Below, in pieces: positions 21,670 to 33,540 of a stretch of 64,000 nucleotides of DNA. The stretch lies in assembly GCA_022457065.1 (NCBI GenBank), contig JAJGBQ010000006.1:1240001-1304000 (forward strand), written 5' to 3'. The stretch's first letter is position 1, and each line of letters starts with the position of its first letter. A program made the translations under genes and the position numbers. A model generated the notes under the pieces. It did no database searches and was not told where the DNA came from. It worked only from the letters and a program-made list of their open reading frames with translations. This DNA comes from Curvularia sp. ZM96 (taxonomy: Eukaryota; Ascomycota; Dothideomycetes; Pleosporales; Pleosporaceae).

Positions 21670-23509
21670 GGTTGTGTGTAGAGAGAAGCTGGCGGAAACA
21701 CAAGCTTTTGTCTAGCTTCGATAGGAGGAGGGGTATCGCAGATCTACTAGGTGGAGACCAAATCGAGCGACGAAGGATCGCAGGAACGAAGGAGGGAGGG
21801 AGAGAGATAGCCTGAAGGCAATATAGTAAGGTAGGCCGTAACGGAGGGAAACCTTCCGTGAGTAGAACAAAGGGCAATGCTTTATCTCCTTGGGACAGGG
21901 ACAACTGTCAAGTAATGGGCCAAGGAGTAGAAGATCGTGGTGAAGGGCTGCCCCATGGTCGGCCCTTTATATCTTGCCGCCCGTTATATGCAGTGCGGGC
22001 ATCCGGTCGTCGTCTCTGCATCCACACATGCTCGTTGGTTGGCAGCTATCCATGCCCCGTGGCAGAAGCTAAGAGCTATCCAACCCTAGCCGCAGAACGA
22101 ACACTCTCGTTACATGGGACGTAACAACAACGCTACATTACTGCCAACCGCTTGACCGCCTTTGCCCGCCGCCGCCGCCGTCTCCCCGGGGATAAAATCC
22201 ATTCTGGCTATACGCACACCTAGTAAGCACGCTCTGGAAATAGCCTGCTGAGCAACTTGGACCACAACGTGGCTCTCAGCCTCTTCAGCCGCCAGTATCA
22301 ATTGCCTCAGTTTCCTCAAGGGGAGCAAATGGGCGTGCGGCTGTGACCAATGCATCTCACCGCTCGCGGCAGTATTTGTGGGCTGTGGAGAGATAGCATG
22401 GGTTTACTTTAGTCGGGCATGGTGGGGCGAAAAAAGGACACCAACACACACAATACGGTACGATTCCGACCAACGCTTCGGCACGAGGGCGTCCGCTACG
22501 AAAACAGCCCGCATACATCTGGGCAGTCTGAGATGCATGCACCCCTCGATGCGGGCGGGCATTGGCGTCGTGTCTGCACCATGCAAGACCCTACATACGA
22601 CATCTCAGCCCAACGTCTGCCCTCCCCACACACCCCCCAGTTCACTTTTCGTCTCTTTTGCCCTTGCAGCTATGCCATGTAGGTACTCTACATATATGTT
22701 CGTACCCGTATCCCATTGCCCATTGCAACAACAGCCTCCGACCACACGCCGCAATGTGCACACTCATCATCGTATTCCCAGTCCCCCTTTGCCGATCTCC
22801 GCTAAACGCGCGGCCGTATCGCCCTTCCTCGCCGCAATGCTCCAAAATGCCTCAATCTCATTTCATCCTAGAATAGTATATTACTTCTTTCCTGTAATGT
22901 TTTGCTTTTCAAGGTGACATGCAGTCATCCCGATTCCGCCCGCTGCATCATCCCTCCCCCCTTTTTCTGATTGCTTTTGAATATGTACGTGGATACATGC
23001 TACATCATGCGTGGCTCAGTTTTTTTCTCGGCAAAAGGCTTGTTGTAACGTCGGAGAAGAGATAGAGGGAGTGATAGGTTGAGTGATGTCTTGTCTGTGG
23101 CGCGGCGGATGGAATGCCATAGATCAGGTATGGATATACGCATACATGCCCAGCTTCTCGGCTCTCCTCACCCATATGCCTTGACACAAACTATGTCTGT
23201 AACATGAGAGGTTTAGGGCTGCTTTGGGTTCATGGGTGAGAAGTCTATCTGACTCCCTTGCTCAGCATGGAAACACTCCAACATTGCTTTTTGGCGTGAC
23301 TTACGTAGACAGTAAAGTGAGCAGAACAGGAGACAAGCATCACGATCACGGACATCAAACAGCGAATACTCAACATCACAAAACATCTGCAATCTAAGGT
23401 TGATACAATCTTTCCTAATCCTACATACACACAACCTATACATAAGCAGTGGCCTAAAGGGAAAAATAAAACACCGCAAAACTAAAACAGCAAGCGCAAA
23501 AGAAAACGA
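21670..23509. other. Intergenic region upstream of aminotransferase
   Basis: About 1.8 kb lie between the aminotransferase start and the VPH1 stop. The stretch 22140-22200 is GC-rich with a CCG/GCC run. Pyrimidine-rich and CCCC-containing stretches occur at 22600-22990. Frames here are short and overlapping, and I see no gene or tRNA. Confidence 0.4.
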
Positions 23510-26224
23510 CTACTCTACAGGATCCTCCTCCAGCAACACCTTGAAGCTAAACGGCTCAAAGGGCACACCATCACCAATGAAATGCTTGCTCATGGCCTCC
23601 ACCCAGTGCAGACGCAGAGAGTGCAGCATGGCGCTGGTACCCTCCATGACACACAACACTGCCACTGTGAGTGCGAACCAGAAGTAGAACACCAATACCA
23701 TGACGAAAGCACCCGCAACGCCCGTAAAGGCAAATGCATTCTTCATCGTCATTTCCCAGAGCACAATAGAGAGACGCTGATGGGCAAGAGACAGAGCCCA
23801 GAGACGGAGGTAGGACGCAGTGTGCGAAACGCAGTTGAGACAGAATTCTAGTTGCCCAATGTCAGTAAACAGATTGCTTGTACTAAAGAGATATACCCGA
23901 ACTTACCAATCGTGTGAATGACCTGGTGGATCATGACTTCACTGAATTCAAACTCTTCGTGCTCCTCGCCGTGGCCAATATCTTGGGTGATCATGGCAAT
24001 GCCGTCATCGTCATCTCCAAAGCTCTCGCGACCGCCGTTCAGAGGACGGCCGTCTTCCTCATCATCGTCATCGTCCAGAGCGCTGACGCGAGTGCTCTCA
24101 CCAATACCGCGGTAGCCCAGAGCGCGCGCACGGTTGTGCTCATAGCGAAGCCAGAAGGGCTTCAGGAACAGCATAACAGGAACGCAGGCAAGAGCCAGCA
24201 ACAGCAAAACGACTTGGAGGAAAGCTTGGCCAGGGTAGAGCGGCTTGGTGCCAGCCTCAAGCGTACCGGGGCTCAGGAACATGTAGATCAACATGTTCAA
24301 CAAACTGGGAGGGCTTTCGCCACGCGCATTCCAGTCGATGCACCACTTGTACACAATCGTAAAGGCCAGGTAACCAAAGATGGACTGGAAGAAGATCATG
24401 CCAGGGATGAAGTTGCCCCAGATATCAATCTTGGACTTGAAGTAGCGTGCGTTGACGAGCGACCACATGAGCGAGAACGTCATGTGGCACCAACCAAGCA
24501 AGATACTGAGCTTCATCTTGTAACTGTTGGAAAAGAGCAAGTCGTTCTCGGTATCGTGCCAGCGGTAGTCCAGACCGAATGGGTACGTGTATCCCTCGAC
24601 GCGGGATGCCGTTGGGCCCTTGCCGTCGTGGTCCCATACCCACATGGACTTGAACCAGGGCAGACCAAGGGAGAACGCATCGCAGTAGAGAAGACCAGTG
24701 TAGATGGAGAAAATACCCATCATGAAAACAATGTATCGACCGTAAAACATCATGGAGAACAGCTCGTCAAGCTTGCTGCGCTCAAGTCGCTTTTCATAGT
24801 GGATCATAGCAATAGCTGCAAGAGTAAGGATAACACCGTGTCCGGCGTCACCAAACATGACAGCGAACATGAATGGGAAGGTGACGATGGCTGGTAGAGC
24901 AGGGTTGACTTCGCGGTACTTGATGGTTCCGTAAGCGTCGATGATGGTTTGGAAGCCAACAGTAAATCTGTTCGACTTGAAGTACGTTGGTGGCGTTTTG
25001 GATGTTTTGATTTGGTTGACGATAGTTGGTACAGAGAGTCCAGCGCGCTCGTTAACATCAGACAAAGTTGACTTGATCAGTCCAAGCGAGTTGGTAGGTG
25101 CCCAGGCCTCGGCGATGAGCGTCTTGCGTTGGTGGTCGTATGAAAACCTGTTCAACGTCTCGTACGTAGCCTTCTCTTTCTTAATGACGACCATCCATGC
25201 CGCGAGGTTGCGACCTATCGCAGTCAACTCAGCATCCAATGTAGACTTTGTGTTCTTCAGAACGCTGGCCAGATCACTCAAGCGAGTGTTGACTTCACGG
25301 ATCTGATCACGACGCAACTCGCTATTCTCATCCACGCTGTACAGGTCGGCACCGAGCGACTCCGAGATCTTGCGAATCTTTGCGATGATTTCCTTGCCAT
25401 GAGCAAAGATGATGAAGACATTCTTGCTGGTCTCCTCGTTGGTCTCGGGGTTGATGATGGGCTCGGGGATCTCCGACTGGTTCATGTACAGGTTACCACG
25501 GAGGGTACGCCACAGGATGCGTTCGAAGGCAGCAATGCGTTCGCGGGGGATGACACCAGCGACAAAACCAATGTTCATGACGGTGAAGGAACGCTCTGCG
25601 CCCGACTCGCCCTGTCCATTCTGCTCAACATCCTGGAGGAGCGGCGCGTCATCGTCGTCAACCGATTGCCTGATTTCCTCAGTTTGGCCACGCGCCCTGT
25701 CAAAAAAGCCACCAGCCTCTCTCAGCACCCAACGCCACTCTGTAAGCTCCACTTCGCGTTTCTTCAATGTCTCATAACTCTCGTTAAGCGATGAGATCCT
25801 CTGTTCCAAGCTCTGGCTCTTGTCCGCGAGTTCGTCGATTTCTGAGGCCGAGGGCGCCGTGAAAGGGTTGTTGAAGTCGTAGATGGAGCGCATCGGAATG
25901 TTGGATTTCTCCATCTGACTGCGAAAGTATCGAAGCTGTCGCTCTACATTGTCGAGGCGGCGAATCTCCTGGGTGAAGGTGCGCTGGAAAGCCGTGGTCT
26001 CGGAGTTGAGCTGTCGCCTCTTGTTAGCTCGACATTCCATCGCATCCATCCAAAAAATACACCAGAAGCTGCAGAACACGTGCAGAAGTACTTACATCTC
26101 TGAAATCCATGACTCCAAGCTCTCCAAGAGCAGAGACGACCTCACGACCGATCTCATTGGCGATGTAGAGCTGGGTCAGGGACATGTCCGCCGAGCGGAA
26201 CATGGTGTCCTTAGTGGGCGCCAT
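23510..26224 (-). CDS. VPH1: V-type proton ATPase subunit a
   Basis: Three exons: 26224-26096, 26010-23907 and 23847-23510, giving 856 aa, the usual length. The first exon encodes [20 protein letters not shown] and ends at MDFRD; the second starts [12 protein letters not shown], as in yeast Vph1. Residues 1-~400 form the cytosolic N-terminal domain with coiled coils that contacts the V1 stators. The remainder is the membrane domain with about eight helices. The proton-path arginine is Arg759 in [16 protein letters not shown]. The subunit forms the half-channels of the Vo sector and acidifies vacuole or Golgi/endosome. Filamentous fungi usually have one gene, so the product likely serves all compartments. 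Introns have normal GT-AG ends and branch points. Confidence 0.95.
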
Positions 26225-27096
26225 GATGGCGGCTCGAGAGACAAGACTTCGAGAAAGGGTGCTTGTCTCGGGGGTTGATGGGTGGACGCGATATGCAAGA
26301 AGGTGGTTGATGGAGAGCTGCCTCGGACGCCTGCGATGATGCGGCGAACCAGGTGCTTAGCGCCTTGCTGCGCGCCAAGCCTCACCATTGATGTCACTTG
26401 CTTTTTGGGCCCATGCAGCTCACGTGTTTCATTCCCGATCAGTCAACATCACAGTGGAGCAGCAGATTGATGGATTGCCTTTGCAGATATGTTGTTATGA
26501 GCTTTTTAATTGATCTATGTAGACATCACATGCAGAAAGCAAATCGCACAAAGACGTGTGCCTCCCCCATCCTGCGATACTTGGGTACAACGCTGTACAC
26601 TAACATCATACAGTTACTCAAAGTAGATGAATCAGACGGTCAGAAACCAAGAAAATAGGCTTGATTAGGACACTGAAAAGACATTCCCAAAGAACGCGGC
26701 CCACTGTGCAACTCAAACCACAAAACGCACGACGCAAAACGCCATGCATACATAAGACAGTCATTTCTTGGACGTGGAAGATTTTGAGTTGGAAAAGATG
26801 AAAGCAAGATGTCCGAAGCAAGAATAGAAGTGAGAGAAGAAAAAGAAAAAGAAAACCCAGGTTCTGCCTCCCAACAAGTATGATATTGAGTTTTAAAAGC
26901 CGCTCGCTGTCGTCAAGAGTGGATAACTAAGATGCGCTGTGGAAACGTACTTCGTCCAGAAAATACCAGGTATCGTAACCAAAATTCAGATACGCCGTGC
27001 TCGATTGCAAAGAAGAGAATTGGATGGTGGTAAGCAACCCATGCAATGCAAGGCGATAGATGCCGGCAGACGCATGGGCGAAGAGGAAGTGATTGT
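26225..27096. other. Intergenic region, VPH1 promoter and CASC3 3' end
   Basis: This 872-bp gap separates two minus-strand genes. It holds the VPH1 promoter at its left end and the 3' region of the Barentsz gene at its right. An A/G-rich stretch lies near 26820-26860. No gene seen. Confidence 0.4.
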
Positions 27097-29232
27097 CTAT
27101 TGTTGAGGATAGTAGCCTGCTGGCTGCATTTGCTGTGGGTAGTAGTAGGCACCATCGGGTCCTGGCGTCATCATACCGCCCATGCCTGGGACAGCATAAT
27201 TGGGCTGGGCATAAGTCTCCGCCGGTGGGGCTGCGTAGAGTTGGGTCGAGTCTACATAGTAGGTCATACCATTGGACTCATAAGCGACCATGTTGGGTTG
27301 ACCGGCAGGAGCCGGAGGTGCAGCAACAGGAGGAGCAGACACCGGCATGACGTAACCCGGCTGCTGTGCGCCAGGAACAAACATGGGCACCATACCCGCC
27401 GGGGCCATGTATTGTGGTTGAGCACCATTTTGTGGGTAGTAGTAGCCTTGTGGGACGAAGGCTTGCGGCTGGAAGCCAGGTTGGGCATAGGGCTGGAAAG
27501 CTGGTGCGTGAATAGCCCGCTCTGGGATGTTATTGAGTGGAGTTCCTGTCGATACCTGGCTTGGATAAGACGGGTGGCGTCCATGTTGATAGAATGACTG
27601 ATCAGGGGCAGGGGCGGGGGCACCTCCGTTGATATGTGCGGGTACCTGTTGGTGGAATGGCTGCTGTTCTTGCTGTTGCGGAGGGTTGAAACTCAGCGAT
27701 GCTGGTGACTCAATGCCAGCAACAGATACAGTCTTTTGTGGACGTGGTTGGTGCATAGGGAGCTGGCCCTGCCAGTTTTCCCGGAAGGCTGGTTTCTGTG
27801 GGAGCGGGTAAGGAGGCTGGACAGCACCGTTGGTAGGCGAGATCATAGAAGGTCCGCTTGACATTCTAGGCCCCCCAGGCGGAAGACGCACCACCGGACG
27901 GCTAGGATCGACGAACCCGCCATTACGGGACATGATGGAGCCAGCGGGAGAGACCAGGTTTTCACGGCCTATCTCGCGTGCGATGGACGACCGCCTGCTC
28001 ATTGCCACGCTAGGCGAGTACACACTACCTCCATAGGCGCTCGTACGCCTGCTTGAGAAGCCTCCGCCAAAAGACCCGAATCGACCACGTCCCCGACCGA
28101 AGCCCTGCTGGTTGGGTCGGAGTGCCCGCGGAATGAATATGAAGGAGCGCTCGACCGTGGGGAAAATGTAGCGGGGTGGAGCAGGAGGGAGTGATATACG
28201 GACTGGCTTGTCACGACGTAGGGGAGGTCTGTGGTTTGGAAGGCGAGTATGTTGTTTGATCGGAACATTCTGGAATTGTATAGGGTTCTTCATGTTCGGT
28301 AAGAATACCCGGACCATGGCATTGTGTGTGTGAACCGTGGTGGAGAAATTGCGAGCTTGAGAAGGTTTCTGGTTAGAACCCGGAGGTACTCGTGAGGCGA
28401 AGATGGGCGCGTTTGATGGATGCTGCTGAGACGCGGCTGAAGGCGGGCCAGGCTGATCGAGGGAGCCCGGTGCATTGACGGTCTCGTGAAGGTCATGCTG
28501 CCATGGCGAGTCGGTAGCCTCTGGAGGTTGTGGTCTCATACTGTGATGCATGTTAGTGTTGTTTCCAAGCTTCATTCTCAACGACTGCACGTACTTTGCC
28601 GGAGAGAAAGGCCCCCCAATGGGAGCACCCCTCCCCCGTCCACGGCCAGCAGGCCTGAAACCATTCTGGCCAGGTGCATGGCGCTGGTCGTGCATGAAGA
28701 AGGCTCCACGGTTGGGGATAAAAGCGGGATCCGAATCGCGTTTTTTCTTGTATTCCTCGTGTTCCCGCCGCCGGCGCTCAGCCAGCGTCTCTGTCCGCGA
28801 AGAAGGCGCACCGACCGCTGGCGCTGCCTCTGCAGTCGGTGTGCCAGTCTCGAAATCAACCTCTTCGGCCTCCTTTCCGTCTTCGCCAATCTGGAGTCCA
28901 TTCATCATGATTTCCGTCTCTTTCAGCGTTGAGAAAGCGACATCCGAACGAGCAATCGGAGGAGAGGGCTGCCGCTGGCTGGCATTCTGTCGAGATTTTG
29001 CATCACGCGACCCATTTGATTTGCGCTTTGGCTTTCCTTGGGTCAGTGATGGGGCACTGTCAACCTCACTAAGGTCGCTGTTGTCTGCGTCGGCGTCCTC
29101 GTCAACATCGCTGAGCAGCGAGGCGTCGCTCTGGGAGTCGTCGGCCAGGGTTGCCACCGACTGACTCTCATCCTCATCATCCGTTCGCCTGCGACGCGCA
29201 ATGTTGGTGGTTCTCTTGCGTGCGGGAGCCAT
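27097..29232 (-). CDS. Barentsz/CASC3 exon junction complex protein
   Basis: Two exons, 29232-28595 and 28540-27097, giving 693 aa. The 54-nt intron (GTACGT donor, CTAAC branch, CACAG acceptor) is a multiple of three and open, so an unspliced reading also stays in frame. Splicing yields the smoother SPANMRPQPPEATD sequence. Residues ~115-190 contain the Btz signature: EVDFETGTP, a basic RRREHEEYKKKRD helix, then DPAFIPNRGAFFMHDQR, which in CASC3 wraps around eIF4AIII. The N-terminus is acidic (DDEDESQS...DVDEDADAD). The rest is a disordered RG-, Pro-, Gln- and Tyr-rich region, ending in repeated YYPQ motifs. Function in splicing-dependent mRNA marking or localisation is from family knowledge. 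Confidence 0.82.
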   Translation of the reverse strand: MAPARKRTTNIARRRRTDDEDESQSVATLADDSQSDASLLSDVDEDADADNSDLSEVDSAPSLTQGKPKRKSNGSRDAKSRQNASQRQPSPPIARSDVAFSTLKETEIMMNGLQIGEDGKEAEEVDFETGTPTAEAAPAVGAPSSRTETLAERRRREHEEYKKKRDSDPAFIPNRGAFFMHDQRHAPGQNGFRPAGRGRGRGAPIGGPFSPAKYVQSLRMKLGNNTNMHHSMRPQPPEATDSPWQHDLHETVNAPGSLDQPGPPSAASQQHPSNAPIFASRVPPGSNQKPSQARNFSTTVHTHNAMVRVFLPNMKNPIQFQNVPIKQHTRLPNHRPPLRRDKPVRISLPPAPPRYIFPTVERSFIFIPRALRPNQQGFGRGRGRFGSFGGGFSSRRTSAYGGSVYSPSVAMSRRSSIAREIGRENLVSPAGSIMSRNGGFVDPSRPVVRLPPGGPRMSSGPSMISPTNGAVQPPYPLPQKPAFRENWQGQLPMHQPRPQKTVSVAGIESPASLSFNPPQQQEQQPFHQQVPAHINGGAPAPAPDQSFYQHGRHPSYPSQVSTGTPLNNIPERAIHAPAFQPYAQPGFQPQAFVPQGYYYPQNGAQPQYMAPAGMVPMFVPGAQQPGYVMPVSAPPVAAPPAPAGQPNMVAYESNGMTYYVDSTQLYAAPPAETYAQPNYAVPGMGGMMTPGPDGAYYYPQQMQPAGYYPQQ

Positions 29233-30133
29233 GGTTGCGGGGGTCTGGATAGTGGCGGAGGTTGAGGGCGCGATGGAGTCGGCGTGGGGTGGTCCTAGGT
29301 CGGCTCGTGAACGGCGAAGTGATGAGTCGGCTGCGGAAGGCGTCCGGAAGAAGAATCCGGCAGCGAAGAAAGCGCCGAGAATGCGAACCGGGTAGGTACA
29401 GCGATTGCGGTCGTGATGGAGCGGGATTGAGTGTTTGGCGTGAGGGATGGTTCGGTGGGTGGTGTCTGTTGCCTGAGAAAATGCCTATGACGGAGCTTGC
29501 CGTGCGGGAACGACTGGTCGCGGAACCGGTTGATGCGCGCTACTCCACATCGACAGCTCAGCGCCTGGGACAAGGGCAGGTCATCAACAACAGCCGCCTA
29601 GTGTGTTTACAACCATCATTTGCTGTGCAACTGCAAAGGAGTCAGGCTGTCCTGCCAAGGCCATTGCTTTTGCTTTTGCTCCGTGGAAGCTTCTGTATGG
29701 CCGGAGATTGGCCGTGACCGGATGTTGTCGAGCCCGATTTGTATGTATCATCAGTACCGCGCCATCACTAGTCATAACCCAGATGTGAATACATAGATGA
29801 ACATTTTGCAATACTAGCTACCTACACCGATCGTATAGACCACTCCTAGCCATGTCCAGTCCGGACCCTGTCCAGCGCCGCTCAAATGCTACCCACTGAA
29901 TGCTATGACAAACGCCTGTAAATGCCTCGAGTCCTGCAAAAGTGGAAAGCTCGATCGCCCGGGGTATGCATGCAGATGCTCGAATCGTGACGAAAATAAA
30001 AACATGAAAAGTGAAGCAAACGCTCTTATTATACAAGCCCACGTCCTCCTCACAAAGATGATCCGGCGATCCGTGCTGAAGATGAAGCGGGCAATCATAG
30101 GAAAACAGTGTTTGGTTGGAAAAAAAAAAGAAA
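29233..30133. other. Intergenic region between two minus-strand RNA-related genes
   Basis: About 900 bp holding the promoter of the Barentsz gene (left) and the 3' region of the CCCH gene (right), with an A-rich run near 30120. Frames present are short and overlap on both strands. No gene seen. Confidence 0.4.
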
Positions 30134-33100
30134 TCATTGGTTCAGGTCGTGGATGTAGGTGCAGTTGTCGCCCTTGTTGCATTGGCCCTTTGAGAAGAAC
30201 TTGCATGCGAGAACCTTGTGAGGTTTGTGGTCTCCTCGGTTTTTAGGCCGCTTTCCTTGGTTGCGGTCGTTGCTGCCGTTGCTCTCATCGCGCTGTCGCT
30301 TGGTTCCAGCATTGGTTTGCTGGTTGTACTGAGCTTGTGTCTGAGATTGATATTGAGCAGAGTCAGGCATCGGCTGAGACCATGCGGCCGCATCAGGCTG
30401 CTGAGGTTGAGGTGGAAACGCAAATGGAAACGGAGGGAACCCAGTTGGCAGTGGGGGAGGAGGCGGAAGAGCACCCCCAGTCGCTGCCTGCATGTTGGCA
30501 ATTAGGGCAGCAATATCAAGAGGCATGCTGGGTTGTTGGGGTGGGTTCTGCATCGGAAATGATGCGGGTGGAGGAACCGAGGGAGGAGGCTGCCCGTTGG
30601 TGAGGGAATTGAGGAGATTTTGAAGATTGGTAGTGTCCAATGGTGGAGGAGCTGTGGAGGCAGGCGGCGGCGGCGTATACGTGTTCGCGATCGGAGCCGT
30701 CGGAGTGGAGGAAGTGACTGGGGGCTGATTGGTAGCCGACAGCTGTTTGATGATGTTTTCCAATTGACTAAAGTCCGGTACAGTCGTGGGTGCCGGTGCC
30801 TGGGGGCATTTCTTTAGCACCGCCTCCGGAGGTGGTCCAAAGTTGACAACTGCGGCAGGAGATGGTTCCTCTTGAGCCTGCTCGACGGGCTCTTTTGGAG
30901 ACGGTGGAATGTCGTCATTGCTGGAATAGTAGACCATCAATGTGGCATTCTCACGCTGCATGTTAGCCTCCTTCTCAGGGCAAGATGGTTGCTGCAATCC
31001 CCCTCCGTACGGTGCGTAGTTTCGTTGGCGTTCTTCGGGGTGTACAACACTGAAGTCAATCTCGGACGGTGGCGCCCAGGATCTCGATTCGCCGTCCAAA
31101 TCCTCATCGTCATCGTCGAGATCAAGTTCTTTGTGCTGCTTGAACATGTGACCCTCTCCGCCAAGGTCTCCAGCATCCCGAACCAAATGATGTTCTTTGT
31201 GATTCATCTCTTCGTCATCAGCCTCGTGATCAAAGTACTTGATCTCTACCAATGATGTGTCGGGACGCCAGGCTACACGTAGATGTCGGCGAGACTCTTT
31301 ACGTAGCCGTTTGGCTTTTTCCTCTTCGGTTTCCACTGGTACAGGCTTCTCGGATTTCGTAGGAGCCGCTTCCTGCTCCTTGGGCTTTTGAAGTGAGGCC
31401 ATTGTCTGGGCGAATGAGAAGGAAGGCTTTGCCGCGGGTGTTGGCACAGCTTTCTTCTCCTTCGCCGACGTGGCAGCGGCTTTGGCCGATGCAGCACCCT
31501 TTGCACCAGCTGCAGTAGCTGAAACTGGCGCTGTCTTCTTGCTGGCTGCATTTAGAGAGGCGAAAATGCCTGATGGCTTATTGGTGACCTGGCTAACACG
31601 CGTTTTGACAGGCGCTGGCGCCGATGCCGTCTTCTCACCAGGACGCTTTTGCGTGGTTGCAGCAGAAGGAGCGGTTGTTGCCTTCGAACCCGGCGTTGTT
31701 GAAGAAGTGTTCTTAGAAGCGGGAGCGGTGGCATCAGAAGCTTTTGGCTTTTTCACAGTTGTCTCATTTGTTGGACGGCTTGCTGCATCAGATGCCGGCC
31801 GCTTGACACCCTTCCCATCTGCCGCCTCAGCCTTTGGTGGAGGGCTTGCCTTGGCCTTCTTAGAGTTGGCCGTAGCGCTATCCATCACTTGCTGAATGAA
31901 AGCCTTGTGCTTCTCATTGGCATGTTTCTTCATGGATGCAAGGGCTTTGATCAGCTTAGTCTCTTCGAGGAGCTCAGAAGTCAGTGTACCGCATCGCGAG
32001 AGTACCTCGTAGATGACAGCGGATAACGGCCCATCGTAATCTTTACTATGGAATCGGTTCGCCAGAAACTGGTAGCACAGATACAGAAACGGCTTGATCT
32101 GCCCCAGCTGATAGAGCACATCAGGGTGAGCAGATTGCAGTGCAGCCTCAAGAGCAGACTTAAGCAAGTCACGTTGGCTCGTGACCCGACTCTTGAGTAC
32201 TGGCAGCTCACCAATCTTCTTCTGTTCCTCGGCTTCCGATACAGCTTTACTGTCAGCCCGCCACCGTTTCTGGATAGTGTTGAGTACCTCCCAAACCTCA
32301 CGCATACTAATCTTGATCTTCTCAGAGCTTGGTGAAGATGTGGAAGGGTGCCAGGTAGCCTTGACAACATCATAGCGAACAGCCGCATCAGGATCCTCTG
32401 GTCGCGATGCAGGGAGCGGCATCTCCTCCTCTTCCTCATCGGAGGAGTCAGTCTCGTAATCCGAGGAATCTGAGGAACTGCTGTCGCTCACTTCCCTCTT
32501 CAATTCTGTTTGTTTCTTTGCAGTGGAAAGAGCCTTTGTTTGTGACTTGGAGGCGAGCTGTTTGGCACGGAGCTTTTTGCTGTCTGCGCCGGCCTTCTTT
32601 AGGTCCTTGAGGGAATTCCGAGCAACATAAACTGGGAGTGCGGCTAGATACATGTCAGAGGTTGTTTTTCGGGACATCATCATTACGCATGAATGCTTAC
32701 TTCTATTTGTCGCCAGATGAAAGGGCTCAGTGCCCAGAGTCACAAATTTATTCAATGGAGTAGAATTTGTTGCTTTTGCCAGAGCAGCCTGATCAATAAC
32801 ATAGAGACCACCTGACTTCCTACCCTTTGGAATTTCAAAATCAGGAATAGGCACTGGCTTCGCGAACGAGGCGGGTGCGGCACGCTGCGGAGCAAATGTT
32901 TCCGCAGTGGTCTTCGGTAACTGTACCATGTTAGTTTGCGTTGGCCATTGATACAGCAGGGTGAGCTTACTTGATAGGAGGTTGTGGGGGGACGACTGTG
33001 CTGAATCGAACTAGCATCATGCTGCAGAGCCTGCGGTTGAACGGTACCGACATGGTTTTGAGGGGTCACAGTACGCATTGGCATCTGGTAGGGTGATTGT

Positions 33101-33302
33101 TGTTGCTGTCGGAGAGCATTGGGATCCATTCCCAGTGATGGGTCGACGTTTGATGGCTGGCCATAGTTGGCTAGTGGACCTTGCTGGCTGAACTGGCCGT
33201 ATTGGTACGGCGACTCTGTGCGTACAGCATGGTTCTGGCCACCGTACGATTGGCCGATAGAATTGAAGGGCTGCTGCTGCTGCTGTGGTTGTTGTTGTTG
33301 CG

Positions 33303-33334
<32 letters not shown>

Positions 33335-33540
33335 GGCGGCAGTGCATACGGACTAGAGTGCCAGTTCTGTCCAGATGTAGCTGGCGGCAGGGAGGAATGC
33401 TGATGAAGTTGAGCGTCCCACGACGGAGTGCCGTAACGGTCGACAGAGGAAAAGAGATGCTGGTGGTGGTATGGGGTGTCGGCGTAGACCGTGTGGCCTT
33501 GGAGAGGCCCTTGGTCAGTGGGCACGTGATTAGCAGCCAT
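30134..33540 (-). CDS. CCCH zinc-finger protein, PNUTS/Ppn1-like
   Basis: Three exons: 33540-32971, 32920-32701 and 32643-30134, giving 1099 aa. Order: an N-terminal Gln/Pro-rich low-complexity region (1-190) with polyglutamine; a helical domain at ~330-480 that looks like a TFIIS-N/LW-type bundle (EVLNTIQKRWRAD ... LTSELLEETKLIKALASMKK); a disordered Ala/Lys/Ser region; a segment HLRVAWRPDTSLVEIKYF that resembles the PP1-binding region of PNUTS; Pro-rich linkers; and a C-terminal CCCH finger (CKFFSKGQCNKGDNCTYIH). This order matches PNUTS, the phosphatase-1 targeting subunit of the cleavage and polyadenylation machinery, and fission yeast Ppn1 (inference by architecture). An unrelated CCCH RNA-binding protein is the alternative. 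It is divergent from SLY1. Confidence 0.68.
33271..33336 (-). repeat. CAG/CAA polyglutamine tract
   Basis: Mixed CAG and CAA codons encode a run of about 22 glutamines broken by two prolines near residue 70-95 of the PNUTS-like protein. Trinucleotide slippage would make this tract length-variable among isolates. Confidence 0.85.

Noticed and set aside
23914..24897. 327-codon plus-strand frame opposite VPH1
   Set aside because: Fully antisense to a strongly conserved gene, with no domain pattern.
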